From Brevundimonas sp. NIBR11 (lineage in GTDB: Bacteria; Pseudomonadota; Alphaproteobacteria; Caulobacterales; Caulobacteraceae): a stretch of DNA of 64,000 nt. Every line of letters begins with the position of its first letter. Position 1 is the stretch's first letter. The stretch lies in the NCBI RefSeq assembly GCF_027912535.1, contig NZ_CP115465.1, positions 45,001-109,000 of the forward strand, read 5' to 3'. The notes beneath the pieces were generated by a model. That model was given only the letters and a program-made list of their open reading frames with translations, ran no database searches and was not told the origin of the DNA. Both the position numbers and the translations under genes were made by a program. This document shows positions 19,101 through 27,353 of this stretch, in pieces.

Positions 19101-20108
19101 TCAGATCGGCTGAACGGTCTGTTCGATGGCGCCGAAGATGGAGTGGTGTCTGTCGTCCAGCATCTCGATGCGGACGGTGTCGCCGTGCTTGAGGAAGGGG
19201 GTCGTCGCCGCGCCGGTGTTGATCGTTTCGACCGTGCGGATCTCGGCGATGCAGGAGTAGCCGAGGCCGCCCTCGGAGACCGGCTTGCCGGGACCGCCGT
19301 CGGCGCCCTTGTTGGACACTGTGCCCGAACCGATGATCGTGCCGGCGACGAGGCTGCGCGTCTTGGCCAGGTGGGCGATCAGGACGCCGAAGTCGAAGGT
19401 CATGTCGACGCCGGCGTCGGCGCTTCCGAAATCCTTGCCGTTCAGCTGGACCGTGAGGGCGCCCGAGAGCTTGCCGTCCTTCCAGCGGTCGCCAAGCGCA
19501 TCCGGGGTGACGAAGACGGGCGACAGGGTCGAGGCGGGCTTGGACTGGACGAAGCCGAAGCCCTTGCCCAGTTCGCCGGGGATAAGGTTGCGCAGGGACA
19601 CGTCGTTGACGAGGCCGACCAGACGGATGTGATTGCGGGCCTCTTCCGGCGAGACGCCCTGCGGCACGTCTCCGGTGACGACGACAATCTCGGCTTCCAG
19701 GTCGCAGCCCCAGCTTTCGTCGGCGAGCGGGATCGGATCGCGAGCGCCCATGAAGTGGTCGGAGCCGCCCTGATACATCAGGGGGTCGGTCCAGAAGCTC
19801 GTGGGCATCTCGGCGCCGCGCGCCTTACGCACCAGTTCGACGTGGTTCACATAGGCCGAGCCGTCCGCCCACTGATAGGCGCGGGGCAGGGGGGCGGCGG
19901 CGTCGCGTTCGTGGAAGCGGCCGCGTGGCACGGCCTCGTGGTCGAGGCTCTCGGCCAGGGCGCGGAGTTTGGGCTCGACCTGCTCCCAGTCGTCCAGCGC
20001 GGCCTGTAGTGTCGGGGCGATCAGGAAGGCGTCGGTGAACCAGGCGAGGTCCGAGGAGACGACCACGAGGCGACCGTCGCGGCCGTGTTTGAGCGAGGCG
20101 AGTTTCAT
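19101..20108 (-). CDS. Fumarylacetoacetate hydrolase family protein
   Basis: 335 residues. The FAH fold is recognisable by DLEAEIVVVTGDVP with metal-binding Glu residues, VNDVSLRNLIPGELGKGFGFVQSKP, and the C-terminal GTVSNKGADGG...ISCIAEIR-type core (here LGYSCIAEIRTVETI). FAH enzymes cleave a carbon-carbon bond in the last step of tyrosine/homogentisate breakdown, giving fumarate and acetoacetate. A 4-hydroxyphenylpyruvate dioxygenase gene lies 2.4 kb upstream on the same strand, which supports that role; homogentisate dioxygenase is not in the window. Could instead act on another 2,4-diketo acid. Confidence 0.82.
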   Translation of the reverse strand: MKLASLKHGRDGRLVVVSSDLAWFTDAFLIAPTLQAALDDWEQVEPKLRALAESLDHEAVPRGRFHERDAAAPLPRAYQWADGSAYVNHVELVRKARGAEMPTSFWTDPLMYQGGSDHFMGARDPIPLADESWGCDLEAEIVVVTGDVPQGVSPEEARNHIRLVGLVNDVSLRNLIPGELGKGFGFVQSKPASTLSPVFVTPDALGDRWKDGKLSGALTVQLNGKDFGSADAGVDMTFDFGVLIAHLAKTRSLVAGTIIGSGTVSNKGADGGPGKPVSEGGLGYSCIAEIRTVETINTGAATTPFLKHGDTVRIEMLDDRHHSIFGAIEQTVQPI

Positions 20109-20164
20109 GGCGGCAGGCTAGGCGCTTTCGCACAGCGTGCAAACCGCCGGCGGCGCGGATCGTC

Positions 20165-20866
20165 TCAGCGGGCGGACAGTTCCCTGTGGGCGGCCGCGAT
20201 CTCGTCGATACGGGCCTCCTTGAGGCGCCAGTGATCGTTCAGGTCGGACACGGCCTTGCGGATGGCGTCGCGACGCTGGGCCTCGGTCGGAGGGGGCGCA
20301 GGCGTGGAGGGCGTGGTCGGGCGCGCCGGCGTCGGGCGGCGAGGCGGCTGGTGGATGACGACATGGCTGGCGCGTTCGATTACGATGCCTCGGGCAGCCG
20401 TGAGGTCAGTCTTGTCGGCATGGGCGTCATCGGCGTGGGCATCGTGCTTGTCGTGCGAGCCTCCGTGGTCCGGGCCATGGCCGTGGTCATGCCCGTGCCC
20501 ATGATCGCCGGCGGGATCGGCCAAGGCTTCGTCGAGGGCCGCCAGCGGAGCGAAGCCCGCGCCCAGGGCCAGGGTCTTGCCCAACCTATTCTGAATGACC
20601 CGCTGCAGATCGTGGGCGCTATCGACGAGGCTGTTGGAGTGGGCGGTCATCGTCGCGCGGATGGCCTCGTCCACCGCCTTCCAGATCGCCGGCCCGTCAT
20701 GACCGGCGGCGTTTCGCGGCTTCTGGCCCAGCCACCAGCCCAGCAAACCGGCCGCGAGCAGCAGGATCAGCAGGAAGGCGAGCAGCAGCGGCGGCACGCC
20801 CAGGACCAGGCCGTCCTGAGCCGGCTCGTAGAAGGAGTCCGCCGGCGCAAAATCCTGGGACATCAT
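20165..20866 (-). CDS. Single-span membrane protein with His/Asp-rich segment
   Basis: 233 residues. One transmembrane helix at about 24-47 (LLLAFLLILLLAAGLLGWWLG), then a helical cytoplasmic or periplasmic region, then a striking His-Asp-Gly segment near 125-160 (repeats such as GHGHDHGHGPDHGG and HDAHADDAHADK), a Pro-rich linker and a final charged helix. The His-rich stretch could bind zinc, nickel or copper. I do not recognise the family. It stands between the FAH-family gene and a small hypothetical gene. Confidence 0.7.
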   Translation of the reverse strand: MMSQDFAPADSFYEPAQDGLVLGVPPLLLAFLLILLLAAGLLGWWLGQKPRNAAGHDGPAIWKAVDEAIRATMTAHSNSLVDSAHDLQRVIQNRLGKTLALGAGFAPLAALDEALADPAGDHGHGHDHGHGPDHGGSHDKHDAHADDAHADKTDLTAARGIVIERASHVVIHQPPRRPTPARPTTPSTPAPPPTEAQRRDAIRKAVSDLNDHWRLKEARIDEIAAAHRELSAR

Positions 20867-20952
20867 CGACGCGCTCCTGTCTGGCCGAACCGATCATGGA
20901 TCAACGACCCATGGTCCGCCAAGCAAAAGGTTAACGCGCAAGCGTGACGGTT

Positions 20953-21210
20953 TCAGCGCGGGGCGTGCAGGACCGCCCGGGCCTCGACTCCCTCGCGGGC
21001 GGCGGCGTCGCGAACCTCGACCTCGACGATGATGGCGCCCTCGGGGTCCAGCGCCCACAGGTAGCGGCGCTCGACCTCGACCGTGCGGCCGGAGGGGGCG
21101 AAGCCCTCGAAGCTGTCGCCCCAGGGCGTGATCCGCTTCAGTTCGGGCCAGGTCAGGGAACAGGCCGAGTTCAGCTCCTCCTGCGCCATCTGGGTCAGTT
21201 CGTCGGTCAC
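20953..21210 (-). CDS. Small conserved-looking cytoplasmic protein
   Basis: 85 residues with no signal or membrane helix. It starts with GTG overlapping the stop of the upstream asparaginase gene (GTGA); an internal ATG seven codons later is an alternative. The sequence SACSLTWPELKRITPWGDSF and the alternating strands EVERRYLWALDP / GAIIVEVEVRD suggest a small alpha/beta protein. Family not recognised. The translational coupling is the main evidence that it is real. Confidence 0.65.
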   Translation of the reverse strand: MTDELTQMAQEELNSACSLTWPELKRITPWGDSFEGFAPSGRTVEVERRYLWALDPEGAIIVEVEVRDAAAREGVEARAVLHAPR

Positions 21211-22358
21211 GGGGCCTCGTCAGCGTAGATGGCGACACGCGGGGTCGGCGTAATCGCAGAGATTTGGCCGCGATACATGCCGGAGGTCGACATGGAGAAG
21301 GCTGGATCGCCGTCCAGGCCCATGACGATGACGCCGCCCTTGCCACCGAGGTCGTCGGCGTCCGCGATCTCGTAGTCGGCGGCGGCCTGCACAGGGCGGA
21401 GTGCACGCCGACAGACGGCTTCTTCCGGACCACGGCAGGCGGCGCTGAGCCCAGCATCGTTCACAGCGCGTTCGCCATCGCTCCAGCGCCGGGTTTCGCC
21501 AATGGAAGCGCAGATGTCGCGTGCGACCGTGGCCCGGATGAAATACTCCCCGTCCCCCGTGGCCGAGACCGCGCAGCCGTCGCGGTTGGAGGCGTAGGTG
21601 CCTGCGCCGATCACCGGGACGTCGCCGACCCGGCCCCAGCGCTTGCCGGTCGTGCCGCCGGTGGACGTGCCGGCCGCGAGGTTCCCCTGCGAGTCGAGTG
21701 CGACGGCGCCGACGGTGCCGAACTTGCGCTCGTTCAGGGGCGGGGCGGGCTCCAGCGAAGCCATGCCGGCTGCGGGTGCGCCGGCCGGGCGTTCGGGGAT
21801 GGGCAGGTTGTTGTCGGTCAGGAACTTCACCAAACCCTGCCAGCGGCGCTCGGTGAAAAAGAAGCTCGGATCGACCTGTTCCAGTCCCTGGGAGGCGGCG
21901 AAGCTGTCGGCGCCCGTGCCGATCAGCATGACGTGGGGGCTCTGCTCCATCACCGCGCGGGCGGCGGCGATCGGATGGCGGGTGGTGGTCAGGCCCGCCA
22001 CGGCGCCGGCGGTCAGGTCCTCTCCGTTCATCACGGCGGCGTCCAGCTCGTTGCGACCAGCGGCGGTGAAGACCGCGCCTCGACCGGCGTTGAAGAGCGG
22101 ATCGTCCTCCATCAGCTGGATCGCGGCCTGGACGGCGTCCAGGGCCTCGCCACCGTTTCGCAGGACCTCGGCGCCGGCCTCCAGCGCGCGGGTCAGGGCC
22201 GCGCGATAGGCGGCGTCCTGTTCGCCGGTCAGGTTCGCCCGCTCGATCACGCCCGCCCCGCCGTGGATGGCGAAGGACCAGGTCGGCGCCTCCTGCGCGA
22301 CGGCCGGGGCGGCGAGCGCGAGGGCGGCGAGCGTCCCCATGAGAAGACGCTTCATCAT
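21207..22358 (-). CDS. Isoaspartyl peptidase / L-asparaginase (Ntn hydrolase), exported
   Basis: 383 residues. Signal peptide ends near APAVAQE. The family core is clear: SFAIHGGAGVI, NAGRGAVFTAAGRNELDAAVM and the autocleavage site KFGTVGAVALDSQGNLAAGTSTGG, where Thr215 becomes the N-terminal nucleophile after self-cleavage. Substrate-binding GGTTGKRWGRVGDVPVIGAGTYA is intact. It should hydrolyse isoaspartyl dipeptides or asparagine in the periplasm. The start (tandem ATG at 22358/22355) overlaps the stop of an upstream 62-codon ORF as TGATG, and its own stop overlaps the next start; all three are probably in one transcript with hpd. Confidence 0.92.
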   Translation of the reverse strand: MMKRLLMGTLAALALAAPAVAQEAPTWSFAIHGGAGVIERANLTGEQDAAYRAALTRALEAGAEVLRNGGEALDAVQAAIQLMEDDPLFNAGRGAVFTAAGRNELDAAVMNGEDLTAGAVAGLTTTRHPIAAARAVMEQSPHVMLIGTGADSFAASQGLEQVDPSFFFTERRWQGLVKFLTDNNLPIPERPAGAPAAGMASLEPAPPLNERKFGTVGAVALDSQGNLAAGTSTGGTTGKRWGRVGDVPVIGAGTYASNRDGCAVSATGDGEYFIRATVARDICASIGETRRWSDGERAVNDAGLSAACRGPEEAVCRRALRPVQAAADYEIADADDLGGKGGVIVMGLDGDPAFSMSTSGMYRGQISAITPTPRVAIYADEAP

Positions 22359-22546
22359 CAGGGTTCCCGCTTGTGATGCGACCATTTCCAGAGGCGATAG
22401 GCGACGATCGGGGTGAAGCCGCCGATCAGGGCGCCCGCCAGCACCGGCCAGAAGCCGGCCTGGAGCCACTGGCCGATCAGGCCGCCGACGACGGCGGCGA
22501 CGACCGGCCCGAGGAAGGGCAGCCAGGAGGGCGGTGCGATCTTAAT
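22358..22546 (-). CDS. Candidate 62-residue membrane protein with non-canonical start
   Basis: The minus frame between hpd and the asparaginase reads as a coherent hydrophobic protein: a short lead with APPSWLPFLGP, two helices (VVAAVVGGLIGQWLQAG and FWPVLAGALIGGFTPIVAY) and a basic tail RLWKWSHHKREP. Its TGA overlaps the asparaginase ATG (TGATG), a classic coupling arrangement. There is no ATG, GTG or TTG at the N-terminus: the frame begins inside the hpd stop region with ATT (22546), which has AAGG nine bases upstream; ATC at 22540 is another option. The start is therefore uncertain. Function unknown. Confidence 0.5.
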   Translation of the reverse strand: MKIAPPSWLPFLGPVVAAVVGGLIGQWLQAGFWPVLAGALIGGFTPIVAYRLWKWSHHKREP

Positions 22547-23648
22547 TGGCGTCGACCTTGATGACGCCGCGACGGATCTGGTCCAGCTCGATGGAATCGA
22601 ACAGGGCCTGGAAGTTGCCGTTGCCGAAGCCTTCGTTGCCCTTGCGCTGGATGATCTCGAAGAAGATCGGGCCGAAGGTGTCCTGGGTGAAGATCTGCAG
22701 CAGCAGGCCTTCGTCGTCCGAGCCGTCGATCAGGATGCGGTTCTTGCGCATGCGCTCCACGTCATGCCCGTGGTTGGGCAAGCGTTTGTCGATCAGTTCG
22801 AAATAGGTCTCGATCGTGTCCTGAAACTGGACGCCGCGTTCGCGCATGGCCTCGACCGTGGCGAAGATGTCGTCGGTCGCCAGGGCGATGTGCTGGATGC
22901 CCTCGCCGTTGTAGCGACGCAGGAACTCCTCGATCTGGGAGTTGTCGTCCTGGCTCTCGTTCAGGGGGATGCGGATGGCGCGGTCGGGCGCGATCATGGC
23001 CTGCGAGAACAGGCCGGTCGCCTTGCCCTTGATGTCGAAATACTTCTGCTCCTCGAAGGCGAAGACGTCGCCGTAGAAGCCGGACCAGGTGCGCATCTGG
23101 CCGCGCTTCACATTGTGGGTCAGGTGGTCGAGCAGGTGCAGGCCGACGTTGTTCTTGCGCTCGGCCTCTTCCCAGCCCTCGATCTCGTCCCAGCTGTCGT
23201 ACAGGGAGCCCGTCTCGCCATAGGCGTCGATGATGTAGAGCAGCGAGCCGCCGATGCCGCGCAGGACGTAGGCGCCCTCGCCCAACGCGCCGCCGTTGTG
23301 CATATCGGCCGGATGGGCGCCGCGGGCGACCGCCTCGTCATAGGCCTTCTTCGCGTCGGCGACCCGGAAGGCCATGCCGTTGGCGGACGGGCCATGATCC
23401 TTGGCGAACTCGCCGGCGTGACCCTCTGGCTTCGTGTGGACCAGGAAGGTGATATCGCCCTGCTTCATGCGGACGACGCCGTTCCTGGGGTTCACGTGTG
23501 TCTGGACGAAGCCCATGACCTCGATCTGCTTGATCATGGCCTGGGGGTCGGGGCCGGTGAACTCGACGAACTCGAAGCCGTCGACGCCCAGCGGGTTCTC
23601 GAGAGCGGGGATGGTGGCGTCGGGGGTGGTCGTGGTCAGGTCGTCCAT
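22542..23648 (-). CDS. hpd: 4-hydroxyphenylpyruvate dioxygenase
   Basis: 368 residues, normal length. It converts 4-hydroxyphenylpyruvate to homogentisate in tyrosine catabolism, using non-haem Fe(II) and O2. The two vicinal-oxygen-chelate domains are visible and the iron ligands are His175 (LDHLTHNV), His253 (IQHIAL) and Glu331 (FFEII). The C-terminal gate helix GFGNGNFQALFDSIE is intact. Start at 23648 has AGGAGA upstream. It appears to head a transcript that continues through the small membrane ORF and the asparaginase. Confidence 0.97.
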   Translation of the reverse strand: MDDLTTTTPDATIPALENPLGVDGFEFVEFTGPDPQAMIKQIEVMGFVQTHVNPRNGVVRMKQGDITFLVHTKPEGHAGEFAKDHGPSANGMAFRVADAKKAYDEAVARGAHPADMHNGGALGEGAYVLRGIGGSLLYIIDAYGETGSLYDSWDEIEGWEEAERKNNVGLHLLDHLTHNVKRGQMRTWSGFYGDVFAFEEQKYFDIKGKATGLFSQAMIAPDRAIRIPLNESQDDNSQIEEFLRRYNGEGIQHIALATDDIFATVEAMRERGVQFQDTIETYFELIDKRLPNHGHDVERMRKNRILIDGSDDEGLLLQIFTQDTFGPIFFEIIQRKGNEGFGNGNFQALFDSIELDQIRRGVIKVDAN

Positions 23649-23973
23649 GGGGCGTCTCCTGCAAGGGTCGGGACCCGGTCCGGCCGGGTCGATTGGCGCG
23701 GAACCTAGAGGCGCAACCGCGACAAGCCAAGCCGATGACGCGCAGACGTGATGCGCCAGGTTCATCACAGCGATCACGGCGGGTTCACGGCGGGCACGAC
23801 GCGATCCGTGTTCGCTGTGCTGTCGCCGTGCCCGCCGTGACGAACCAACCCTCTGTCTCAGCAGGATGTCAGACGTTTTAAATTCCGCTGACGCGGGAAA
23901 GAACGACCCACACTCAACGTGACGTCAGTAATAAGGACTGGGGAGCGGCTCGTTCGTTGAGTGTCGATTGAAC
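23649..23973. other. Intergenic region with inverted and direct repeats upstream of hpd
   Basis: No gene is supported. TCACGGCGGG occurs twice in tandem (23774-23783 and 23785-23794). CACGGCGGGCACG at 23786-23798 is exactly inverted at 23827-23839. ACACTCAACG at 23910-23919 is exactly inverted at 23955-23964. The first set lies 140-190 bp upstream of hpd and could be operators; the second lies just after the exoD stop codon. Confidence 0.6.
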
Positions 23974-24606
23974 CTAGACGAAGACCAGCCGGGACGTCCA
24001 TTCCGCGCCGATCAGGAGGCCAAAGGCCAGCACCCCCAGCAGGGTCAGCCAGGCCGTCGTCACCGCCGCCCCGCCCAGCACGAACAGGCCATCGCGCTGG
24101 ATCAGCCCGACCGACAGGAGGGCCAGGGCGATCGAAGGAATGGTGTTGGTCATCGGCAGGACGATGGTCAGGGTCGCCAGGATCATGAACAGGGCGGTCA
24201 TACGCTCCCCGGCTCCGGTCGCGAACATCAGCAGGCGCGGGCGGGACAGGCGGTCGATCCAGCCCAAACGGGTCTCGGCGAACTCAGCCATGGCCTTCAG
24301 CCATTTGCCCCTGGCGCGCAGGTTCAGCACCCAGCCGGGTAGCCAAGGCTCCTCGCGCCCGATCAGCAACTGAGCCGCGATCAGGATGATGATGACCCCG
24401 ACGACCTGGGGCACGCCGTAGAGACCAGGCACGAGACAGGGGATCGACAGGATCAGGATGAGGAGGCCGTAAGCCCGCTCGTCCAGCCGATCGCGAATCT
24501 GGTGCAGGGTCAGGCCCCGATCGGCCCCGTCATCCGCCAGACGGCGCAGCAGGCGGCCGAGGTCGTGCGAGACGTCATCCTGATGGCGGGAAGGCGGTCG
24601 GGTCAT
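23974..24606 (-). CDS. ExoD family membrane protein
   Basis: 210 residues. A soluble N-terminal part with LTLHQIRDRLDERAYGLLILILSIPCLVPG leads into several membrane helices; the DRLDERAYGLLLL...P motif and central RWL..MaEF segment (here KWLKAMAEFAETRLGWIDRL) are characteristic of ExoD. ExoD was named from a rhizobial mutant affected in exopolysaccharide and alkali tolerance, but its molecular activity is unclear. Monocistronic, divergent from the YqaA-like gene. Confidence 0.85.
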   Translation of the reverse strand: MTRPPSRHQDDVSHDLGRLLRRLADDGADRGLTLHQIRDRLDERAYGLLILILSIPCLVPGLYGVPQVVGVIIILIAAQLLIGREEPWLPGWVLNLRARGKWLKAMAEFAETRLGWIDRLSRPRLLMFATGAGERMTALFMILATLTIVLPMTNTIPSIALALLSVGLIQRDGLFVLGGAAVTTAWLTLLGVLAFGLLIGAEWTSRLVFV

Positions 24607-24695
24607 CGCGGCCTCCTTACCCGGCGCCGACGGCCGCCTCAGGTGACGCGATGCCGCAGCGATGCTAACGCCCGGGCGTCGATCTCGGGGATCCC

Positions 24696-25271
24696 ATGCT
24701 GCGCAAACTCTACGACTGGGTCTTCGAACAGGCGCGCAAGCCCTATGCCGAGAAGACCATGGCGGCGGTGTCCTTCGCCGAGGCGTCGTTCTTCCCCATT
24801 CCGCCGGACGTCATGCTGGCGCCGATGATCCTGTCGCGGCCGGACCGGGCCTATCGCTATGCGGCGGTCTGTTCGATCGCGTCGCTGCTGGGCGGCCTCT
24901 TGGGCTACGCCATCGGGGTGTTTCTGGAGCCCGTGGCGATCCGGCTGCTGGAGATTTTCGGCCATGGCATGGACATGGGCGTCTATCAGTCGTGGTTCGC
25001 CGACAACGGCTTTCTGGTCATCCTCGGCAAGGGCCTGACGCCGATCCCGTTCAAGCTGGTGACCATCGCGGCCGGTCTGGCGAAGTTCAATCTCGGCCTG
25101 TTCGTCCTGGCCGTGGCCATCACCCGCTCGGGCCGGTTCTTCCTGGAAGCCTGGATCCTCAAGACCTGGGGGCCCTCCATGCTGGAGATCGTCGAGAAGC
25201 GGCTGGCCCTTTCGTTCGTGATCGGCCTGGTTCTGCTGATCGGCGGCTTCCTGTTGCTGAAGCTGCTCTAG
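24696..25271 (+). CDS. YqaA/VTT-domain membrane protein
   Basis: 191 residues with about five hydrophobic segments. The motif SFAEASFFPIPPDVMLAPMIL followed by GGLLGYAIG and GLTPIPFKLVTIAAGLAKFNL is the re-entrant signature of the VTT (SNARE-associated/DedA) superfamily, YqaA branch. Members are thought to move lipids across the inner membrane. It is followed 43 bp later by dsbB and coq7 on the same strand. Confidence 0.85.
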   Translation: MLRKLYDWVFEQARKPYAEKTMAAVSFAEASFFPIPPDVMLAPMILSRPDRAYRYAAVCSIASLLGGLLGYAIGVFLEPVAIRLLEIFGHGMDMGVYQSWFADNGFLVILGKGLTPIPFKLVTIAAGLAKFNLGLFVLAVAITRSGRFFLEAWILKTWGPSMLEIVEKRLALSFVIGLVLLIGGFLLLKLL

Positions 25272-25314
25272 CCATCCATCGACGGACGCGCGCGCTGCGG
25301 CTAAGAACGTGGGC

Positions 25315-25851
25315 ATGAGAACCGCCTACCGTTTCCTGACCCGTTGGTGGACCGTCGTCGCCTTGGCCATTTCGCTGGCGATGCTGGGCGCGGCCCATGC
25401 CTTCGAACGGTTCGCGGGGCTGAGCCCCTGCAACCTCTGCCTCAAGCAGCGCGAGGTCTTCTGGGGCGCGGTCGCCGTCTCCCTGGTCGCCACGATCTGG
25501 ACCGTGATCAGCCAGGCGCGACGGGGCACGCCCCGCATCGCCGCCTTCCTGCTGTTCGCCGTCTTCGCCACAGGAGCGATCACCGCCGGCTTCCACGCCG
25601 GGGGCGAGATGAAGTGGTGGGCGCTGCCGGCCCTGTGCTCGGCCGGGGGCGCCCCCGCCGATCTGGAGGGCCTGACGTCGCTGGCGCTGGGCACCGGCCC
25701 GGCCATTCGCGTCGCCATGTGCGACGCGGTCGCCTGGAGCTTCCTGGGCCTCTCCATGGCCGGATGGAACGCCCTGATCTCCGCCGTCCTGGCCGGCTTC
25801 AGCCTGGTCGCCGCCAAGAGGCCCAAGGATGCTCGTGCCCCCCGAAACTAA
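25315..25851 (+). CDS. dsbB: DsbB-like disulfide bond formation protein
   Basis: 178 residues, four membrane helices. The first periplasmic loop holds the CxxC pair (Cys39, Cys42 in PCNLC) followed by KQRE, which binds quinone; the second loop has Cys in ALCSAGG and VAMCDAVAW. It should reoxidise periplasmic DsbA and pass electrons to ubiquinone. The ATG at 25315 is used; a GTG two codons earlier is equally possible. It overlaps the start of coq7 by 23 bp, so the two are cotranscribed. No dsbA is in the window. Confidence 0.88.
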   Translation: MRTAYRFLTRWWTVVALAISLAMLGAAHAFERFAGLSPCNLCLKQREVFWGAVAVSLVATIWTVISQARRGTPRIAAFLLFAVFATGAITAGFHAGGEMKWWALPALCSAGGAPADLEGLTSLALGTGPAIRVAMCDAVAWSFLGLSMAGWNALISAVLAGFSLVAAKRPKDARAPRN

Positions 25852-26413
25852 GGTCCGCCGCACGACGCTCGCTCGGCCCGGCCGTGGCGCGATGCGCGCC
25901 CGGATGGCCGAGATCCTGCGGGTCGATCACGCCGGGGAGTTCGCGGCGGTCAAGATCTATGAGGCGCAGGCGAGGGTCTTCGGCGGCGTGCGCGGCAAGG
26001 ACGCGATCGCCGCCGACATGGTCGAGATGAAGGCCGGCGAAGAGGTGCACAAGGCGCGCTTCGACGCGTTGCTCACCCAGCACCGAGTGCGGCCCACGGT
26101 CATGCTGCCGCTGTGGTCGTTGGCGGCGACGGGTCTGGGCGCAGCCACGGCCCTGATGGGCGAGAAGGCGGCCCATGCCTGCACCGAGGCGGTCGAGAGC
26201 GTGATCGAGGAACACTACGCCGACCAGGTCGCGGAACTGGCCGAGCGCGAGCCGGAGCTGGCCGCCGAGCTGGACAGGTTCCGGCAAGAGGAGCTGGACC
26301 ATCACGACCACGCCGTCGCCCATGGCAGTCGGGAGGCGCCGGCCTATCGGCTGTTGAGCGCGGTGATCAAGACCGGATGCCGGGTGGCGATCAAGCTCAG
26401 CGAACGGGTCTAG
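25829..26413 (+). CDS. coq7: Demethoxyubiquinone hydroxylase (COQ7 family)
   Basis: 194 residues. Di-iron carboxylate protein for the last hydroxylation in ubiquinone biosynthesis. Ligand motifs are all present: DHAGE (Glu37), the EEVH block (Glu71/Glu72, His74), EAVESVIEEHY and the final EELDHHDHA. It overlaps dsbB upstream and overlaps the converging esterase-like gene by 17 bp at its 3-prime end. Confidence 0.93.
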   Translation: MLVPPETKVRRTTLARPGRGAMRARMAEILRVDHAGEFAAVKIYEAQARVFGGVRGKDAIAADMVEMKAGEEVHKARFDALLTQHRVRPTVMLPLWSLAATGLGAATALMGEKAAHACTEAVESVIEEHYADQVAELAEREPELAAELDRFRQEELDHHDHAVAHGSREAPAYRLLSAVIKTGCRVAIKLSERV

Positions 26414-27353
26414 AGACGTCGAACGCCAGCAGCAGCGTCTTCTGGAAGACGTTGTCATTGTCGTCGCTGAGCAGATAGAGGCGCACGCCGGACGGCGTGC
26501 GAACCGCCGCGATCCCTTCGAAATTGTCGGTCGAGGCTGGTGGCCGCAGACGGATCAGCGGCTCCGACAGCGTCCCGTCCGGAGCCATGTGGCGGACGCG
26601 CGCCTGCATGTTCAGGGGCGGGACGAACAGGCGCTGGACGATGAACCAGCCGCCCGCCGGATCGACGTCCGCGCCGGTCGTCAGGAAGCCGTCGGTGTGG
26701 GCCCTCGGGGCGTTGGGCAGGGGCGCGCAGGCGTCGGCGTCGCAGAGCCAGGCGCCGCCCGACTCGCCGAGCGCCAGCCATTTCCCGTCCGGCGCGGCGG
26801 CCAGGCCCTCGACGCCCTGATTGTCCTCGAACGGGTGGTGGGGGGTGGAGACGAGGGCCGGCCTTTCGTTCGCCCCGGCGCCGTAAGACCAGATGCGGTG
26901 GTCGCGCTCGAAACTGACCAGGACGCGGTCGTCGGGCAGGAGCGCCAGCCCCTCCGCATCGGCGTTCTCCTTGGGGGCCAGGGCGACGCCGTCGAGGCCG
27001 GTCAGGGGACGGGTGACGGCGCTGTCGGCCGAGGTCAGGCGACCGTTGCGGTCCAGCCGAATCGTGAAGCGGACCAGATGGCCGAAGTCGCTGATCGCCC
27101 AGGCGCGGTCTGCGTCGATCTTCAGATCCGACAGGCCGTGGAGGTCCGGCCCGCGCAGGATCAGACCGCCCGCATAGGAGACGCCGGGCGCCAGAGTCGC
27201 GCCGCCGACGCCGAGCGGGACGTGGCGCGCCTCCATCCGGACGGCGCGATCGGGACCGGCGACGGGGCCGGGCGTGGCGGTGACGACGGCCGCGCAGGCC
27301 GCCAGACCCACCAGGGCCAGCGAAAGCCCTGCGCGAAGGGCGAGACGCATCAC
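26397..27353 (-). CDS. Esterase-like activity of phytase family protein, lipoprotein-like
   Basis: 318 residues. N-terminal lipoprotein-type signal (LVGLAAC). The body reads as a beta-propeller: [64 protein letters not shown] and [24 protein letters not shown] are the repeated G(L/I)...DG blades that define the phytase-esterase-like family. Substrate unknown. The stop of cobT-side gene order: its ATG overlaps the cobT stop (ATGA), so it is translated after cobT. Confidence 0.83.
   Translation of the reverse strand: MMRLALRAGLSLALVGLAACAAVVTATPGPVAGPDRAVRMEARHVPLGVGGATLAPGVSYAGGLILRGPDLHGLSDLKIDADRAWAISDFGHLVRFTIRLDRNGRLTSADSAVTRPLTGLDGVALAPKENADAEGLALLPDDRVLVSFERDHRIWSYGAGANERPALVSTPHHPFEDNQGVEGLAAAPDGKWLALGESGGAWLCDADACAPLPNAPRAHTDGFLTTGADVDPAGGWFIVQRLFVPPLNMQARVRHMAPDGTLSEPLIRLRPPASTDNFEGIAAVRTPSGVRLYLLSDDNDNVFQKTLLLAFDVSRPVR

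Noticed and set aside
24662..25318. 218-codon frame overlapping the YqaA-like gene
   Set aside because: It is a plus-one shadow; the 24696 frame has the VTT motifs.
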